DNA of 64,000 nucleotides from UBA11795 sp964652755 (lineage in GTDB: Bacteria > Chloroflexota > Dehalococcoidia > Lucifugimonadales > UBA826). Positions 17,573 through 26,207 of this stretch are shown piece after piece (position 1 is the first letter of the stretch; each line of letters opens with the position of its first letter). The stretch spans positions 62,001 through 126,000 of the forward strand of contig CAZZBP010000001.1 in the NCBI GenBank assembly GCA_964652755.1, in the 5' to 3' direction. The position numbers were made by a program, and so were the translations under genes. The notes under the pieces are model-generated. The model saw only the letters and a list, made by a program, of their open reading frames with translations. It was not told where the DNA came from and did no database searches.

Positions 17573-18820
17573 ATGCAGCCGAGCGATGTAATTACCGCGA
17601 TAGATGTTGGTACAACAAAGATCTGCACAATCGTTGCAAAGAAAGTCAACGGACAATTTCCCGATGTGATTGCCCACAGCGTAGTTCCATGTGCAGGTCT
17701 AAAAAAAGGTAACGTTGAAGATATTAATCTCACTTCTGAAGCGATCAGAGAAAGCCTCTACGATGTACGTGGAAAGACGGATTTACCTGTTAGGTCAGCA
17801 TATATAGGCATTACTGGCGCTCACGTTGCCTTTGACAACAAGGTTGACTATTTTGATAGCGTAGGTCGGAAAGGGGTTATCACTTCAGAAGAGGTGAATC
17901 GAATACCTGACCTGGTTTCTACAGGGGCCGGATCTGTCGGAAGAAAGGTTATTCATGCTCTGCCTAAGGCTTACAGAGTAGATGGACATAATGGCATTAG
18001 CAATCCTACAGGAATGCATGCCTCAGGCTTGGAAGTTACCTCACATGTCGTAACTGCTGGGGCATCTTTTGTGAAGGATCTGGAAAGTGCGGTGACAAGC
18101 GCGGGCGTAAGCGTTAAAGGTATGGTACTAGAACCGCTTGCGAGCAGCGAGGCAATACTAACTCAGAAAGAAAAAGAGCGAGGGGCTGCGATAGTAGATA
18201 TTGGAGGAGGCACGACAGATATAGTCTCCTTTAAGAAAGGCGCAATTGATTACACTTCGGTTATACCAGTAGGCGGGTTTCAATTCACTAACGATATTTG
18301 TGTCACGTACAACACATCTTATTATGATGCTGAGCAAATTAAACTCAAATATGCAAATACAGAACCGGCTTCGATTGATATGCGCGAGGAATTTACCTTG
18401 CCGGTTATCAACTCGAAGTCACTAACCACTGTATATAGGCGAGATCTTTGCCAGCTTATGAGGGAGAGAACCCTGGAATTGATTCGACTTATAGACCTTA
18501 AACTTCAACAGGCTGGGGTACGCCAAGATGCTTCGGCACAGATAGTCATGACTGGTGGAGCTTCAACTATGCCGGGATTCTTTGATATGGCACAGCAATT
18601 TATTCCAAATTGCAGTATAAGAATGGGAGCTCCAGACCATCTGTCCGGCATGTCAGAGGAACTTGAGACTCCCGCCTATTCAACAGGTGTTGGAATTCTC
18701 TTGTATGGATTTAGGCAAGAGATTTCATCTGAGAAGATCGCGCGAAGCCAAGTAAGAGGTACTAGAAACAGTGGAGACGCAGGGCTCCTCAACCGAATTA
18801 AAAGAATATTCAATTTTTAA
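17573..18820 (+). CDS. ftsA: Cell division protein FtsA
   Basis: FtsA is an actin-like ATPase that tethers FtsZ filaments to the membrane. The 415-residue protein shows the actin-fold elements 'ITAIDVGTTKICTIVAK' at the N-terminus, the ATP phosphate-2 loop 'AAIVDIGGGTTDIVSF', the adenosine loop 'IVMTGGASTMPGF', and the SHS2-type 1C segment between. The C-terminus 'LLNRIKRIFNF' is an amphipathic, basic/hydrophobic membrane-targeting helix. The ATG has a strong AAAGGGGG site. ftsZ starts 10 bp after the stop. Confidence 0.92.
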   Translation: MQPSDVITAIDVGTTKICTIVAKKVNGQFPDVIAHSVVPCAGLKKGNVEDINLTSEAIRESLYDVRGKTDLPVRSAYIGITGAHVAFDNKVDYFDSVGRKGVITSEEVNRIPDLVSTGAGSVGRKVIHALPKAYRVDGHNGISNPTGMHASGLEVTSHVVTAGASFVKDLESAVTSAGVSVKGMVLEPLASSEAILTQKEKERGAAIVDIGGGTTDIVSFKKGAIDYTSVIPVGGFQFTNDICVTYNTSYYDAEQIKLKYANTEPASIDMREEFTLPVINSKSLTTVYRRDLCQLMRERTLELIRLIDLKLQQAGVRQDASAQIVMTGGASTMPGFFDMAQQFIPNCSIRMGAPDHLSGMSEELETPAYSTGVGILLYGFRQEISSEKIARSQVRGTRNSGDAGLLNRIKRIFNF

Positions 18821-18830
18821 GGGTAGCATT

Positions 18831-19964
18831 ATGACAATGGAGGAAGGCATGACGATTAATGGAAGAGAACTTGAAGGGGTCGCGAGAATAAAAGTAATTG
18901 GAATCGGCGGAGGTGGGTCGAATGCGGTTTCACGTATGTTTAGGGAACGAGTGTCCGGAGTAGATTACATCGTAATGAATACGGACGTTCAGGCTCTGAT
19001 GGGTAGTGATGTTCCGATACGTATTCGAATAGGTGAGCAGCTTACTCAGGGAATGGGAGTGGGAGGAAACCCTGAAAAAGGTGCCGCATCAGCCGAAGAA
19101 AGTCGCGAAGAGATTTACGATATTATTCGTGACTCAGACATGATATTTGTAGCTGCAGGAATGGGTGGAGGTACTGGTACTGGAGCGGCACCAGTTATAG
19201 CGGAAATAGCTCGGGAAACAGGCGCTCTTACTGTCGGCGTGGTTACCAGGCCGTTTTCATTTGAAGGAAATCGGCGTTCAAAGCAGGCCCAAGATGGAGT
19301 AGAGAAATTACAGGGCAACGTTGATACTCTTCTTGTCATTCCAAACGAAAGACTCAGTGTGGTTGCAAAGGAAGAGGTGACGGCTGAGAATGCGTTTAGG
19401 CTTGCTGATGATGTTCTGAGACTGGGAGTTCAGTCAATTACAGAACTGATTACAAACGCAGGCGATATCAACTTGGACTTTGCCGACGTGCAAAGCGTTA
19501 TGAGGGATGCTGGACCCGCGTGGATGTCGATAGGGTGGGGTTCAGGCGATTCTAGAGCACGAGATGCTGCGCAACAGGCGATAACTAACCCGCTTATGGA
19601 TGTTTCAATTGAGGGTGCAACGGGGGTTCTTTTCAATATCACCGGAGGAAGCGACTTGAAGTTGAATGAACTGCATCAGGCAGCTGAGGTAATTCAGCGC
19701 GTGGTGGATCCAGACGCAAACATTATCTTCGGTATGAGCACAGATCCGAAGATGGAAAATGAGATAAAACTGACGATAATTGCCACAGGTTTTCCCACGA
19801 CTGAAACTCTTATTCGTAGAGATATAGAAAAAACTGTGGATGCAGCTCAACGTGTTGAAGGAAACGAAGATTCCTTAGATCTTCCCCCTTTCCTTAGGAG
19901 AAATTTAGGTGGATTCTCTGTAACTAACTCTATAAATCAGAATGGACATTCATCAGGGCAATAA
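18831..19964 (+). CDS. ftsZ: Cell division protein FtsZ
   Basis: FtsZ is the tubulin-like GTPase of the division ring. The start is taken at the ATG at 18831 with AAGGG seven bases upstream; in-frame ATGs at 18837 and 18849 follow, the latter preceded by GGAGGA, so a slightly shorter product is possible. Signatures: 'IKVIGIGGGGSNAV', the tubulin signature 'GGGTGTGAAPVIAE', 'NTDVQAL', 'NERL'. The C-terminal linker is very short, and the tail 'LDLPPFLRR' is the conserved FtsA-binding peptide. A GTG-initiated reading from 18771 inside ftsA is rejected. Confidence 0.95.
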   Translation: MTMEEGMTINGRELEGVARIKVIGIGGGGSNAVSRMFRERVSGVDYIVMNTDVQALMGSDVPIRIRIGEQLTQGMGVGGNPEKGAASAEESREEIYDIIRDSDMIFVAAGMGGGTGTGAAPVIAEIARETGALTVGVVTRPFSFEGNRRSKQAQDGVEKLQGNVDTLLVIPNERLSVVAKEEVTAENAFRLADDVLRLGVQSITELITNAGDINLDFADVQSVMRDAGPAWMSIGWGSGDSRARDAAQQAITNPLMDVSIEGATGVLFNITGGSDLKLNELHQAAEVIQRVVDPDANIIFGMSTDPKMENEIKLTIIATGFPTTETLIRRDIEKTVDAAQRVEGNEDSLDLPPFLRRNLGGFSVTNSINQNGHSSGQ

Positions 19965-20286
19965 GTTGGCTATTCTTTGTGAAGAAACGTTGCGCGAACG
20001 ACGACATTATGTGGGAGGATACCCCCTGCTTAATCGGTGACACATAAGCTTTGAAAAGAATATTGACTCCTAGTTCGTCTTCAACATTTATGTTATTTCG
20101 ATGTTCATGCCTGAAGATCTGTCTGTAGTCAAAAATCAAGAAAAATCGGTCCGTATTTAGCCTTGAGGGACTCGTTGACACACCTCAATATGTAGTGTAG
20201 ATTCGAGCACGCTACACGATAGATAGTGGGTAATTTCAAATGCTCCGCGCAGTGTGGTCACCCCTTGAGAGGTAATTTTCTGGTAG
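19965..20286. other. 322-bp ftsZ-nrdR intergenic region
   Basis: Apart from the two NrdR-box-like sites listed separately, I see no convincing gene, RNA or terminator. An 83-codon minus-strand frame crosses most of it but has no Shine-Dalgarno or recognisable product. Confidence 0.5.
20183..20229 (+). promoter_or_regulatory. Tandem NrdR-box-like operator upstream of nrdR
   Basis: Two 16-bp sites resemble the NrdR box (consensus ACACWATATATWGTGT). Site 1 is 20183-20198, with the right half ATATGTAGTGT and 13 of 16 positions matching. Site 2 is 20214-20229 (ACACGATAGATAGTGG), also 13 of 16. Their starts are 31 bp apart, about three helical turns, the spacing known for paired NrdR boxes. The sites end 57 bp before nrdR, which suggests autoregulation of nrdR and perhaps control of nrdJ. 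Confidence 0.75.
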
Positions 20287-20850
20287 ATGTTCTGCCCTTT
20301 TTGCAATAACGAAGATTCCAAAGTGATTGATTCTCGGGATTCTGGAGACAGTATTCGCCGTCGGAGAGAATGCCTTAGATGTGGACTCAGATTTACCACT
20401 TATGAGCGAATTCAAACGAGAGCTCTATTGGTAGCGAAGAGAGATGGTCGCAGGGAAGAATTTCATAGAGATAAACTCTGGGCAAGTGTTAAGAGTGCGT
20501 GCGCGAAAAGGCCACTGCCGATCGGCAGCATAGATAAAGTAATCGATGAGATCGAGACTCAACTTTCTAACGCTGGCAGAGCGGAGATACCGTCAAGGTC
20601 AATTGGCGAGTTGGTCATGGAACGCCTGAAGGATTTAGACCGGGTTGCATATATACGGTTTGCTAGCGTATATCGGGATTTCAGGGACATCGAGAGTTTC
20701 AAAGAAGAGGTAGAGGCGCTGTTGGACCCTGGCCAGACTGATGAAGAGAGTAGTCAACTCTCTTTTCTCGAGGAAGACGAACTAACCGTTCCTGGTAAGC
20801 GTCGGAGGGGTCGCAAACCCCGCAGACGTGCACCTAACTCGGGCGTCTAG
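20287..20850 (+). CDS. nrdR: Transcriptional repressor NrdR
   Basis: NrdR is a zinc-ribbon/ATP-cone repressor of ribonucleotide reductase genes that senses ATP/dATP. The zinc ribbon has Cys 3, 6, 31 and 34 ('MFCPFC' and 'CLRCG'); the ATP cone follows, with 'VAKRDGRREEFHRDKL' to 'YIRFASVYRDF'. At 187 residues it is longer than the usual ~150-165. The extra C-terminus holds an acidic stretch and then a basic 'GKRRRGRKPRRR' tail resembling an AT-hook. Two NrdR-box-like sites lie upstream and nrdJ follows 148 bp downstream, so target and regulator are adjacent. Confidence 0.95.
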   Translation: MFCPFCNNEDSKVIDSRDSGDSIRRRRECLRCGLRFTTYERIQTRALLVAKRDGRREEFHRDKLWASVKSACAKRPLPIGSIDKVIDEIETQLSNAGRAEIPSRSIGELVMERLKDLDRVAYIRFASVYRDFRDIESFKEEVEALLDPGQTDEESSQLSFLEEDELTVPGKRRRGRKPRRRAPNSGV

Positions 20851-20998
20851 AGTAGCCCCCCCAGTAATGGAAGGAATTAAGGTTCCTATACTCTCGGAAG
20901 ATTGGCACAAATGTTCTAAAACTGCTAATCTTAAAGCCCATAGCTAGGGCTATAGAATTGATATATAAGAAGTGAGATCAGTAAGAGGAGCTGAGGGA

Positions 20999-23470
20999 AT
21001 GACTCAAGAAATAGTATCAGGCGGATCTGGGGCTACTGACGGTAGAAATGGTGTCATCAGTGAAGTAGTCAAAGCTCTTGAAAACGCGGGGGTTGCTGGT
21101 GATGTTGCGGCAGTGGTGACGAGTAACTTAATGAAGGGTGGGATTGAAATAATTGAGGAAGATCTTGGAGACGGTCTCTCCCTGTCGGATAACGCTCGTT
21201 TCATAATAGAAAAACGTTATCTGAGAAAAGGAGATGATGGAGAGCCAATAGAGGACGCAGAAGGCCTTTTTCGAAGAGTATCTAATGCTATAGCGTTGGG
21301 AGAACCGGAGGCCAAACAGGCTGAATATGAACAAAAGTACTACGAGAAGATGTCTACTCTTAAATTCCTTCCGAACTCTCCAACTATAGTCAATGCTGGT
21401 ACTGGTAGAGGGTGCCTTTCAGCATGCTTTGTGGTTTCGCCAGATGATAATATCCAATCAATAATGCAAGTTGCTAACGATGCAGCCATGATAGAAAAAT
21501 GGGGAGGAGGTATTGGATTCGGATTATCAAGCCTACGTCCTAAGAAAGATAAAATTTCAACCACTCACGGTCAAGCATGCGGGCCCATTGCAGTGATGAA
21601 ACTGTACTCCTCTGTCGGTGCGACACTGACACAGGGGGCGTTTAGACTTGGTGCCCACATGGGTCAGCTTATAGTTTCTCATCCCGACATTGAGGAATTT
21701 ATTCATTGTAAAGATGATGATGACTCTCTACAGAATTTCAATATATCTGTTCAGATCACCGACGAATTTATGAAGGCTGTTGAAAACGATGAAGAATTCG
21801 CCTTGGTCAGTCCACGAGATACTGGTGATGGCCCGACTGATGAAGTGGTCGCAAGGATCAGTGCGAAGGATTTATGGAATGACATAGCAGAGTCCGCATG
21901 GAAAACTGGTGATCCAGGAGTCGTTTTCGTTGACAGAGTTTGGGAAACAGCACCTAACCCGCAAATGGGAAAAATAAGGACGAGTAATCCTTGCGGAGAA
22001 GAATTTTTGGAGAACTATGGCAACTGCTGTTTAGGATCCATAAATCTAGATCTTCATATCAAAGACAACGAATTTGATTGGGAACTTCTTGAGGATACGA
22101 CACGCATAGCAGTTAGGTTCTTGAATGATGTCATAGAGGTCAACTCATTTCCGCTACCTGTACTTCGTGAAGTCAATTTGGATACAAGACGAATAGGATT
22201 GGGTGTTATGGGATGGGCGGATGCGCTTGTTCGTATGGGGATTCCCTACGATTCTGAAGAAGCACTTGAGCTAGCAGATAAGTTGGGAGGATTTCTTAAC
22301 TCAATGGCTTGGAATGAATCAGCGAAAGTCGCAGAAGAGCGGGGAGCATTTCCTCAATACGAAGATTCGGCTCTTAAAGAATGGGGTATGCCACCCGTAC
22401 GAAACGCTAGTGTTATAACTATTGCTCCTACCGGCACAATAAGTAGGATAGCTGGATGTTCTAGTGGGATTGAGCCGCATTTTGCGATGGCATGGTTTTC
22501 CAATGTCCTTTGGACAGATCATGAAGGGAGTAGCTCCAGGTTACTGGACGCACCGGCTTCAGTCATAGAGAGTTTGGAGGATGCTCTGGGAACAGAAGAG
22601 GCAGCCCGAAGAGTGCTTGAACAAATTGTGGAGAATCCTGACAACTCGGAAAAGATTATGGGTGACCATGGCTTAGATGCGGCTGTTTACCGTACTGCTA
22701 TGAAGGTCTCGGCAGATGCTCACGTTAGGATGCAGGCAGTCTGGCAAAAACATGTGACTAATTCAGTCTCAAAAACAATTAATCTTCCTAATTCCGCCTC
22801 AGTTCAGGATGTCAAGGAAGCTTACAAACTCGCTTGGGAAACAGGGTGTAAAGCCGTCACTGTATACAGGGATGGCTCTAAGTCTATGCAAGTGTTAGAA
22901 ACTGGTGCCAAAAAAGATGAAGGAATTGCTAAAGACGGTCATCTTAAAGTTCCACGACAGAGGCCAGTTTCTGTTATGGGAGTAACTGACAGAGTCCGTA
23001 CAGGGCACGGAACAATGTTTGTGAACCTCACATTTGATGAAAGTGGACACCCTTTCGAAGTATTTGCTCATCTAGGTAAAGCTGGAGGCTGCGATTCTGC
23101 TTACTTAGAGGCGATTGCCAGACTAGCATCACTTGGACTTAGGTCAGGTATAGAACCTAGCCAGATAGTAGATCAACTTAAAGGTATCACGTGCGATCCA
23201 GCATGGGATGGGGGGACTTTAGTGAGATCAGCTCCGGACGCTGTTGCCTTGGCTATGAGTCGTCACCTATTAGAAAACGAAGCTAGGGATGGTGTTGCAA
23301 CGATTGCAGGAAACTCTGCTCAGCTAGGTCTCTTTCCGTCCTCGGGAGAGGCCGATAGTGAAGACTTGCCAACCCCGAGTGGGGCGAAGTGTCCTGAATG
23401 TTCTGGATATCTTCTGCACCAAGAAGGATGTCTTAGCTGCCCTGACTGTGGTTACAATAAATGCGAGTAA
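20999..23470 (+). CDS. nrdJ: Adenosylcobalamin-dependent (class II) ribonucleoside-diphosphate reductase
   Basis: NrdJ reduces ribonucleotides to deoxyribonucleotides with a radical made from adenosylcobalamin, independent of oxygen. Signatures: 'LKFLPNSPTIVNAGTGRG' with the first redox Cys ('GRGCLSACF'), 'EKWGGGIGFGLSSLR', the radical-site 'TSNPCGEEFL' and 'APTGTISRIAG'. The C-terminus has a TSCPD-like domain and a zinc-ribbon tail 'CPECSGYLLHQEGCLSCPDCGY', common in stand-alone NrdJ. The start is set at the ATG at 20999 with GAGGAG at eight bases, giving 823 residues; the upstream GTG at 20972 lacks a site. Confidence 0.94.
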   Translation: MTQEIVSGGSGATDGRNGVISEVVKALENAGVAGDVAAVVTSNLMKGGIEIIEEDLGDGLSLSDNARFIIEKRYLRKGDDGEPIEDAEGLFRRVSNAIALGEPEAKQAEYEQKYYEKMSTLKFLPNSPTIVNAGTGRGCLSACFVVSPDDNIQSIMQVANDAAMIEKWGGGIGFGLSSLRPKKDKISTTHGQACGPIAVMKLYSSVGATLTQGAFRLGAHMGQLIVSHPDIEEFIHCKDDDDSLQNFNISVQITDEFMKAVENDEEFALVSPRDTGDGPTDEVVARISAKDLWNDIAESAWKTGDPGVVFVDRVWETAPNPQMGKIRTSNPCGEEFLENYGNCCLGSINLDLHIKDNEFDWELLEDTTRIAVRFLNDVIEVNSFPLPVLREVNLDTRRIGLGVMGWADALVRMGIPYDSEEALELADKLGGFLNSMAWNESAKVAEERGAFPQYEDSALKEWGMPPVRNASVITIAPTGTISRIAGCSSGIEPHFAMAWFSNVLWTDHEGSSSRLLDAPASVIESLEDALGTEEAARRVLEQIVENPDNSEKIMGDHGLDAAVYRTAMKVSADAHVRMQAVWQKHVTNSVSKTINLPNSASVQDVKEAYKLAWETGCKAVTVYRDGSKSMQVLETGAKKDEGIAKDGHLKVPRQRPVSVMGVTDRVRTGHGTMFVNLTFDESGHPFEVFAHLGKAGGCDSAYLEAIARLASLGLRSGIEPSQIVDQLKGITCDPAWDGGTLVRSAPDAVALAMSRHLLENEARDGVATIAGNSAQLGLFPSSGEADSEDLPTPSGAKCPECSGYLLHQEGCLSCPDCGYNKCE

Positions 23471-23783
23471 TCCAGATAAATGCCCCCTACTATTAGGGTA
23501 TAGATCATATCGAGACCGTGGCTCTATTCATTATGGACGGCTGTATAGCGTTAGACTGCTGTTCCAGTGTGCTATATTGCTGAAAACAATTGGCTTTGCC
23601 ATGCGCCGGATTATTTCAGCTAAGCTTGCACAAAATTCTACTAATAGATCAAATTGCTTTGATGTTGATAATGTTGCCCTCGTCATAGTAATGGGCCCTC
23701 AATCTTAGCTTGCCGGTTTATAATTATCTTTGATAATCATGTCCTCGGACTCCGGACATCTTAACGTTTAAGGAGAGTATTTG
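23471..23783. other. 313-bp intergenic region upstream of the PdxA-family gene
   Basis: No gene is convincing; a plus-strand frame running from inside nrdJ to 23708 has no codon or family support. A TATAAT at 23719-23724 is a possible -10 for the pdxA-like gene but lacks a good -35. I recognise no riboswitch or terminator. Confidence 0.35.
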
Positions 23784-24788
23784 ATGACTGATAGGCCTTT
23801 TCTCGCCATCACGATGGGAGACGCAGCCGGTATAGGGCCGGAGGTTACAGCGAAGACACTTATAGATAGATCTATCTATGAAAGGTGTAGGCCATTTGTT
23901 GTTGGCAATACTGACGCTATGAATGCCGCTCTTCGGATTATAGGCTCTAAAATATCCGCCCGAGCTGCAGATACGTTAGAGGAAATAGACGGAGAGCACG
24001 GTATAATTGACGTTTTGGATCTAGGAAATCTGAATTTCAATGAACTTGAATATGGGGAAATATCTGCAATTTCGGGGCAGGCCTCGGTAGAGTGGATACT
24101 TAAAGCAGGAGAACTCGCGGCCTCTGGAGCTGTGCAAGCGATAAGTACAGCTCCTATTAACAAGGAAGCGTGTAGTGAGGCTGGGCACAAGGACATTGGC
24201 CATATGGAAATATTTCAGAGCCAAACAGGTGCAAAACAAGTAGCTACTATGCTTATGGCTGGAACCCTTAGGGTTGTTCACCTGACCACACATAGGTCGC
24301 TCAGGGTTGCCTGTGACTATGTCACTAAAGAGAATATCCTTGCGAAAATCGTACTGACCGACGAACATTTCAAGAAATGGGGATGGAATTTGCCTCGCAT
24401 CGGTGTGGCAGCTCTGAACCCTCATGCAAGTGACGGCGGCCTTTTAGGAGATGAAGAAGCCAAACAAATTAGTCCTGCTGTGGAAGAGGCTAGATCGATG
24501 GGCATTGATGTTGCAGGACCCATACCTGCAGATACGGTGTTCAACCAAAATATAGACGGTAAATTCGACGTGTGCTTGGCTATGTACCATGACCAGGGTC
24601 ACATACCGATTAAAGTGCATGATTGGCAGCGAAGTGTAAGCGTCAACTTAGGCCTTCCATTTGTTCGTACTTCTGTCGATCATGGCACTGCTTTTGATAT
24701 AGCTGGGAAAGGATTGGCGGACCATATCAGCATGATGGAATCTATCAAGGTCGCAATCTCGGTTGCTAGCAAAAACATACTTCCGTGA
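23784..24788 (+). CDS. PdxA-family dehydrogenase (4-hydroxythreonine-4-phosphate dehydrogenase-like)
   Basis: PdxA oxidises 4-phosphohydroxy-L-threonine in pyridoxal-phosphate synthesis; related PdxA2 enzymes act on phosphorylated four-carbon sugar acids. The 334-residue protein has the N-terminal 'AITMGDAAGIGPEV' (canonical GDPAGIGPE), 'ISTAPINKEA', 'NPHASDGGLLGDEE', 'GPIPADTVF', 'MYHDQGHIPIK' and 'GTAFDIAGKG'. The 'GHMEIFQSQTG' segment departs from the classical GHTEFLA, so the PdxA2/sugar-acid branch is possible. The start is the ATG at 23784 after AAGGAG; a TTG three bases earlier is less likely. No other pdx gene is nearby. Confidence 0.8.
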   Translation: MTDRPFLAITMGDAAGIGPEVTAKTLIDRSIYERCRPFVVGNTDAMNAALRIIGSKISARAADTLEEIDGEHGIIDVLDLGNLNFNELEYGEISAISGQASVEWILKAGELAASGAVQAISTAPINKEACSEAGHKDIGHMEIFQSQTGAKQVATMLMAGTLRVVHLTTHRSLRVACDYVTKENILAKIVLTDEHFKKWGWNLPRIGVAALNPHASDGGLLGDEEAKQISPAVEEARSMGIDVAGPIPADTVFNQNIDGKFDVCLAMYHDQGHIPIKVHDWQRSVSVNLGLPFVRTSVDHGTAFDIAGKGLADHISMMESIKVAISVASKNILP

Positions 24789-24847
24789 GTGCCTTGCGTA
24801 ACAAGCGACTTCGGGTTACTGGACTTGGGGGATAGTAAAATAAGGAC

Positions 24848-25648
24848 ATGGGTATTTCATTTATAGGTGGCGGGATTATGGCTGAGGCCCTAATTAGAGG
24901 GATTATTAAAGCTGATATCGCTCAACCCGATGAAGTTATAGTGAGTGAACCTGTTTCTGGCAGGCGAGATTTCTTGGAGTCTGAGTTTGGGATACGTACT
25001 GTCGAGCAAAATGGATCTATATTGGATGCTGAAGGATTAATTATTTTGGCTGTGAAGCCCCAAACGTTACCCTATGTTTTTCCAGACTTGTCAGGAAACA
25101 TAGAAAATACGAGAAGTGTCGCATCAATCATAGCGGGAGCGTCCTCACAAACCATTAAGGACGGATTGTCTCATAAATCTGTTATTCGAATAATGCCCAA
25201 TACCCCAGCGCAAATAGGACAAGGAATGTCTGTGTGGACGGCCTCAACTCAAGTGTTGGAAGGTGATAAGAAGATTGTAGGCCGGATTCTTAAAACTCTG
25301 GGGGATGAGTATTACGTAGACGATGAGAAATACATTGATATGGCCACCGCTTTGAGTGCAAGCGGGCCGGCCTATGTGTTCCTGTTTATTGAGGCGATGA
25401 TTGATTCGGGAGTGTATCTAGGTATGTCTCGTGACATGGCTAGGCGTCTGGTTCTTCAAACCGTTTTAGGAAGTACTGAACTTGTTAAACAATCTGCAAA
25501 ACATCCCGCCGAACTGAAAGATATGGTTACTTCTCCGGCTGGAACAACGATTGAAGCACTTGTTTCAATGGAAAAGGATGGTTTTAGGGCCGCCATAATT
25601 GATGGTATACGTGCCGCCTATGACAGGTCTGTGGAGTTGGGCGGCTAG
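24848..25648 (+). CDS. proC: Pyrroline-5-carboxylate reductase
   Basis: ProC performs the last step of proline synthesis. The 266-residue protein has the N-terminal Rossmann segment 'GISFIGGGIMAEALIRG', 'VKPQTL', 'RIMPNTPAQIGQG' and the C-terminal signature 'ALSASGPAYVFLFIEAMIDSGVYLG' followed by 'MVTSPAGTTIEAL'. An AAGGA site and an overlapping TAAAAT lie directly before the ATG. The yggT gene follows two bases after the stop, a common bacterial pairing. Confidence 0.93.
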   Translation: MGISFIGGGIMAEALIRGIIKADIAQPDEVIVSEPVSGRRDFLESEFGIRTVEQNGSILDAEGLIILAVKPQTLPYVFPDLSGNIENTRSVASIIAGASSQTIKDGLSHKSVIRIMPNTPAQIGQGMSVWTASTQVLEGDKKIVGRILKTLGDEYYVDDEKYIDMATALSASGPAYVFLFIEAMIDSGVYLGMSRDMARRLVLQTVLGSTELVKQSAKHPAELKDMVTSPAGTTIEALVSMEKDGFRAAIIDGIRAAYDRSVELGG

Positions 25649-25650
25649 AG

Positions 25651-25920
25651 TTGGGTCTCGAGTTCGTAAGCCATTTCCTGAATATTCTTTCTACCGTGCT
25701 TTATTTTGGTATTTTGGCAAGAGTTCTAATGTCTTGGATTAAGGTTGGGCCGGGGAGTCCATTTGTTCCCCTACTGAGGCTAATATACGCTATAACTGAG
25801 CCTATATTGGGGCCTATAAGAAGAGTTCTTCCTAAAACAGGTATGTTTGATTTCTCCCCAATTGTCGCATTATTGATCTTAGATCTGATTAGAAGAATGA
25901 TTGAGAAAGTATTGGTTTAG
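25651..25920 (+). CDS. yggT: YggT-family membrane protein
   Basis: An 89-residue protein starting at TTG, with two hydrophobic helices (about residues 5-28 and 68-86) around the YggT signature 'LMSWIKVGPGSPFVPLLRLIYAITEPILGPIRRVLP'. Its role is not firmly known; homologues next to proC or division genes have been linked to cell shape and ion homeostasis. Translation is probably coupled to proC, two bases upstream. It converges on the next gene 13 bp away. Confidence 0.85.
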   Translation: MGLEFVSHFLNILSTVLYFGILARVLMSWIKVGPGSPFVPLLRLIYAITEPILGPIRRVLPKTGMFDFSPIVALLILDLIRRMIEKVLV

Positions 25921-25933
25921 CTCAGGTCAACAA

Positions 25934-26191
25934 TCAGTCATGCAAACGCAGAAAGGTTATCGCTGTGAATGCAGTCATGTTGTTAAATTGGAGCTGCTTG
26001 CTTCTAGACGAAGCACCTTGAACTATCTCCACAGAACTTCCTGGCGCGCCTAGAATTTTCGCAATAATCTGTATTATCGCTCTGTTTGCTTTTCCTCTTA
26101 ATGACGAGACAGTTGTGGGTATTCTTACTTGATCGGTTTCCGTTAGCTCTATTGAGTTCTTGCTGGCTCCCGGTTGAACTCGTACCTTCAT
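25934..26191 (-). CDS. DUF167 (YggU) family protein
   Basis: An 85-residue protein with the DUF167 pattern: 'MKVRVQPGASKNSIE' start, 'GKANRAIIQIIAKILG' helix and 'VEIVQGASSRSKQL' end. The conserved segment before GKAN is unusual ('PTTVSSLR' instead of the common 'APPVEG' type). The internal ATG at 26191 is preferred over 26236 because it gives the family N-terminus and removes overlap with the end of the upstream SDR gene. The function of the family is unknown. Confidence 0.75.
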   Translation of the reverse strand: MKVRVQPGASKNSIELTETDQVRIPTTVSSLRGKANRAIIQIIAKILGAPGSSVEIVQGASSRSKQLQFNNMTAFTAITFLRLHD

Positions 26192-26207
26192 CAGTTCTCT
26201 AAAAGGT

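Noticed and set aside
19930..20181. 83-codon minus-strand frame between ftsZ and nrdR
   Set aside because: It overlaps the ftsZ end, has no ribosome site or recognisable family, and crosses only intergenic DNA.
20851..20998. NrdR box directly before nrdJ
   Set aside because: The AT-rich stretch near 20960 does not match the box consensus well.
23358..23708. 116-codon plus-strand frame after nrdJ
   Set aside because: It starts inside nrdJ in another frame and shows no family features.
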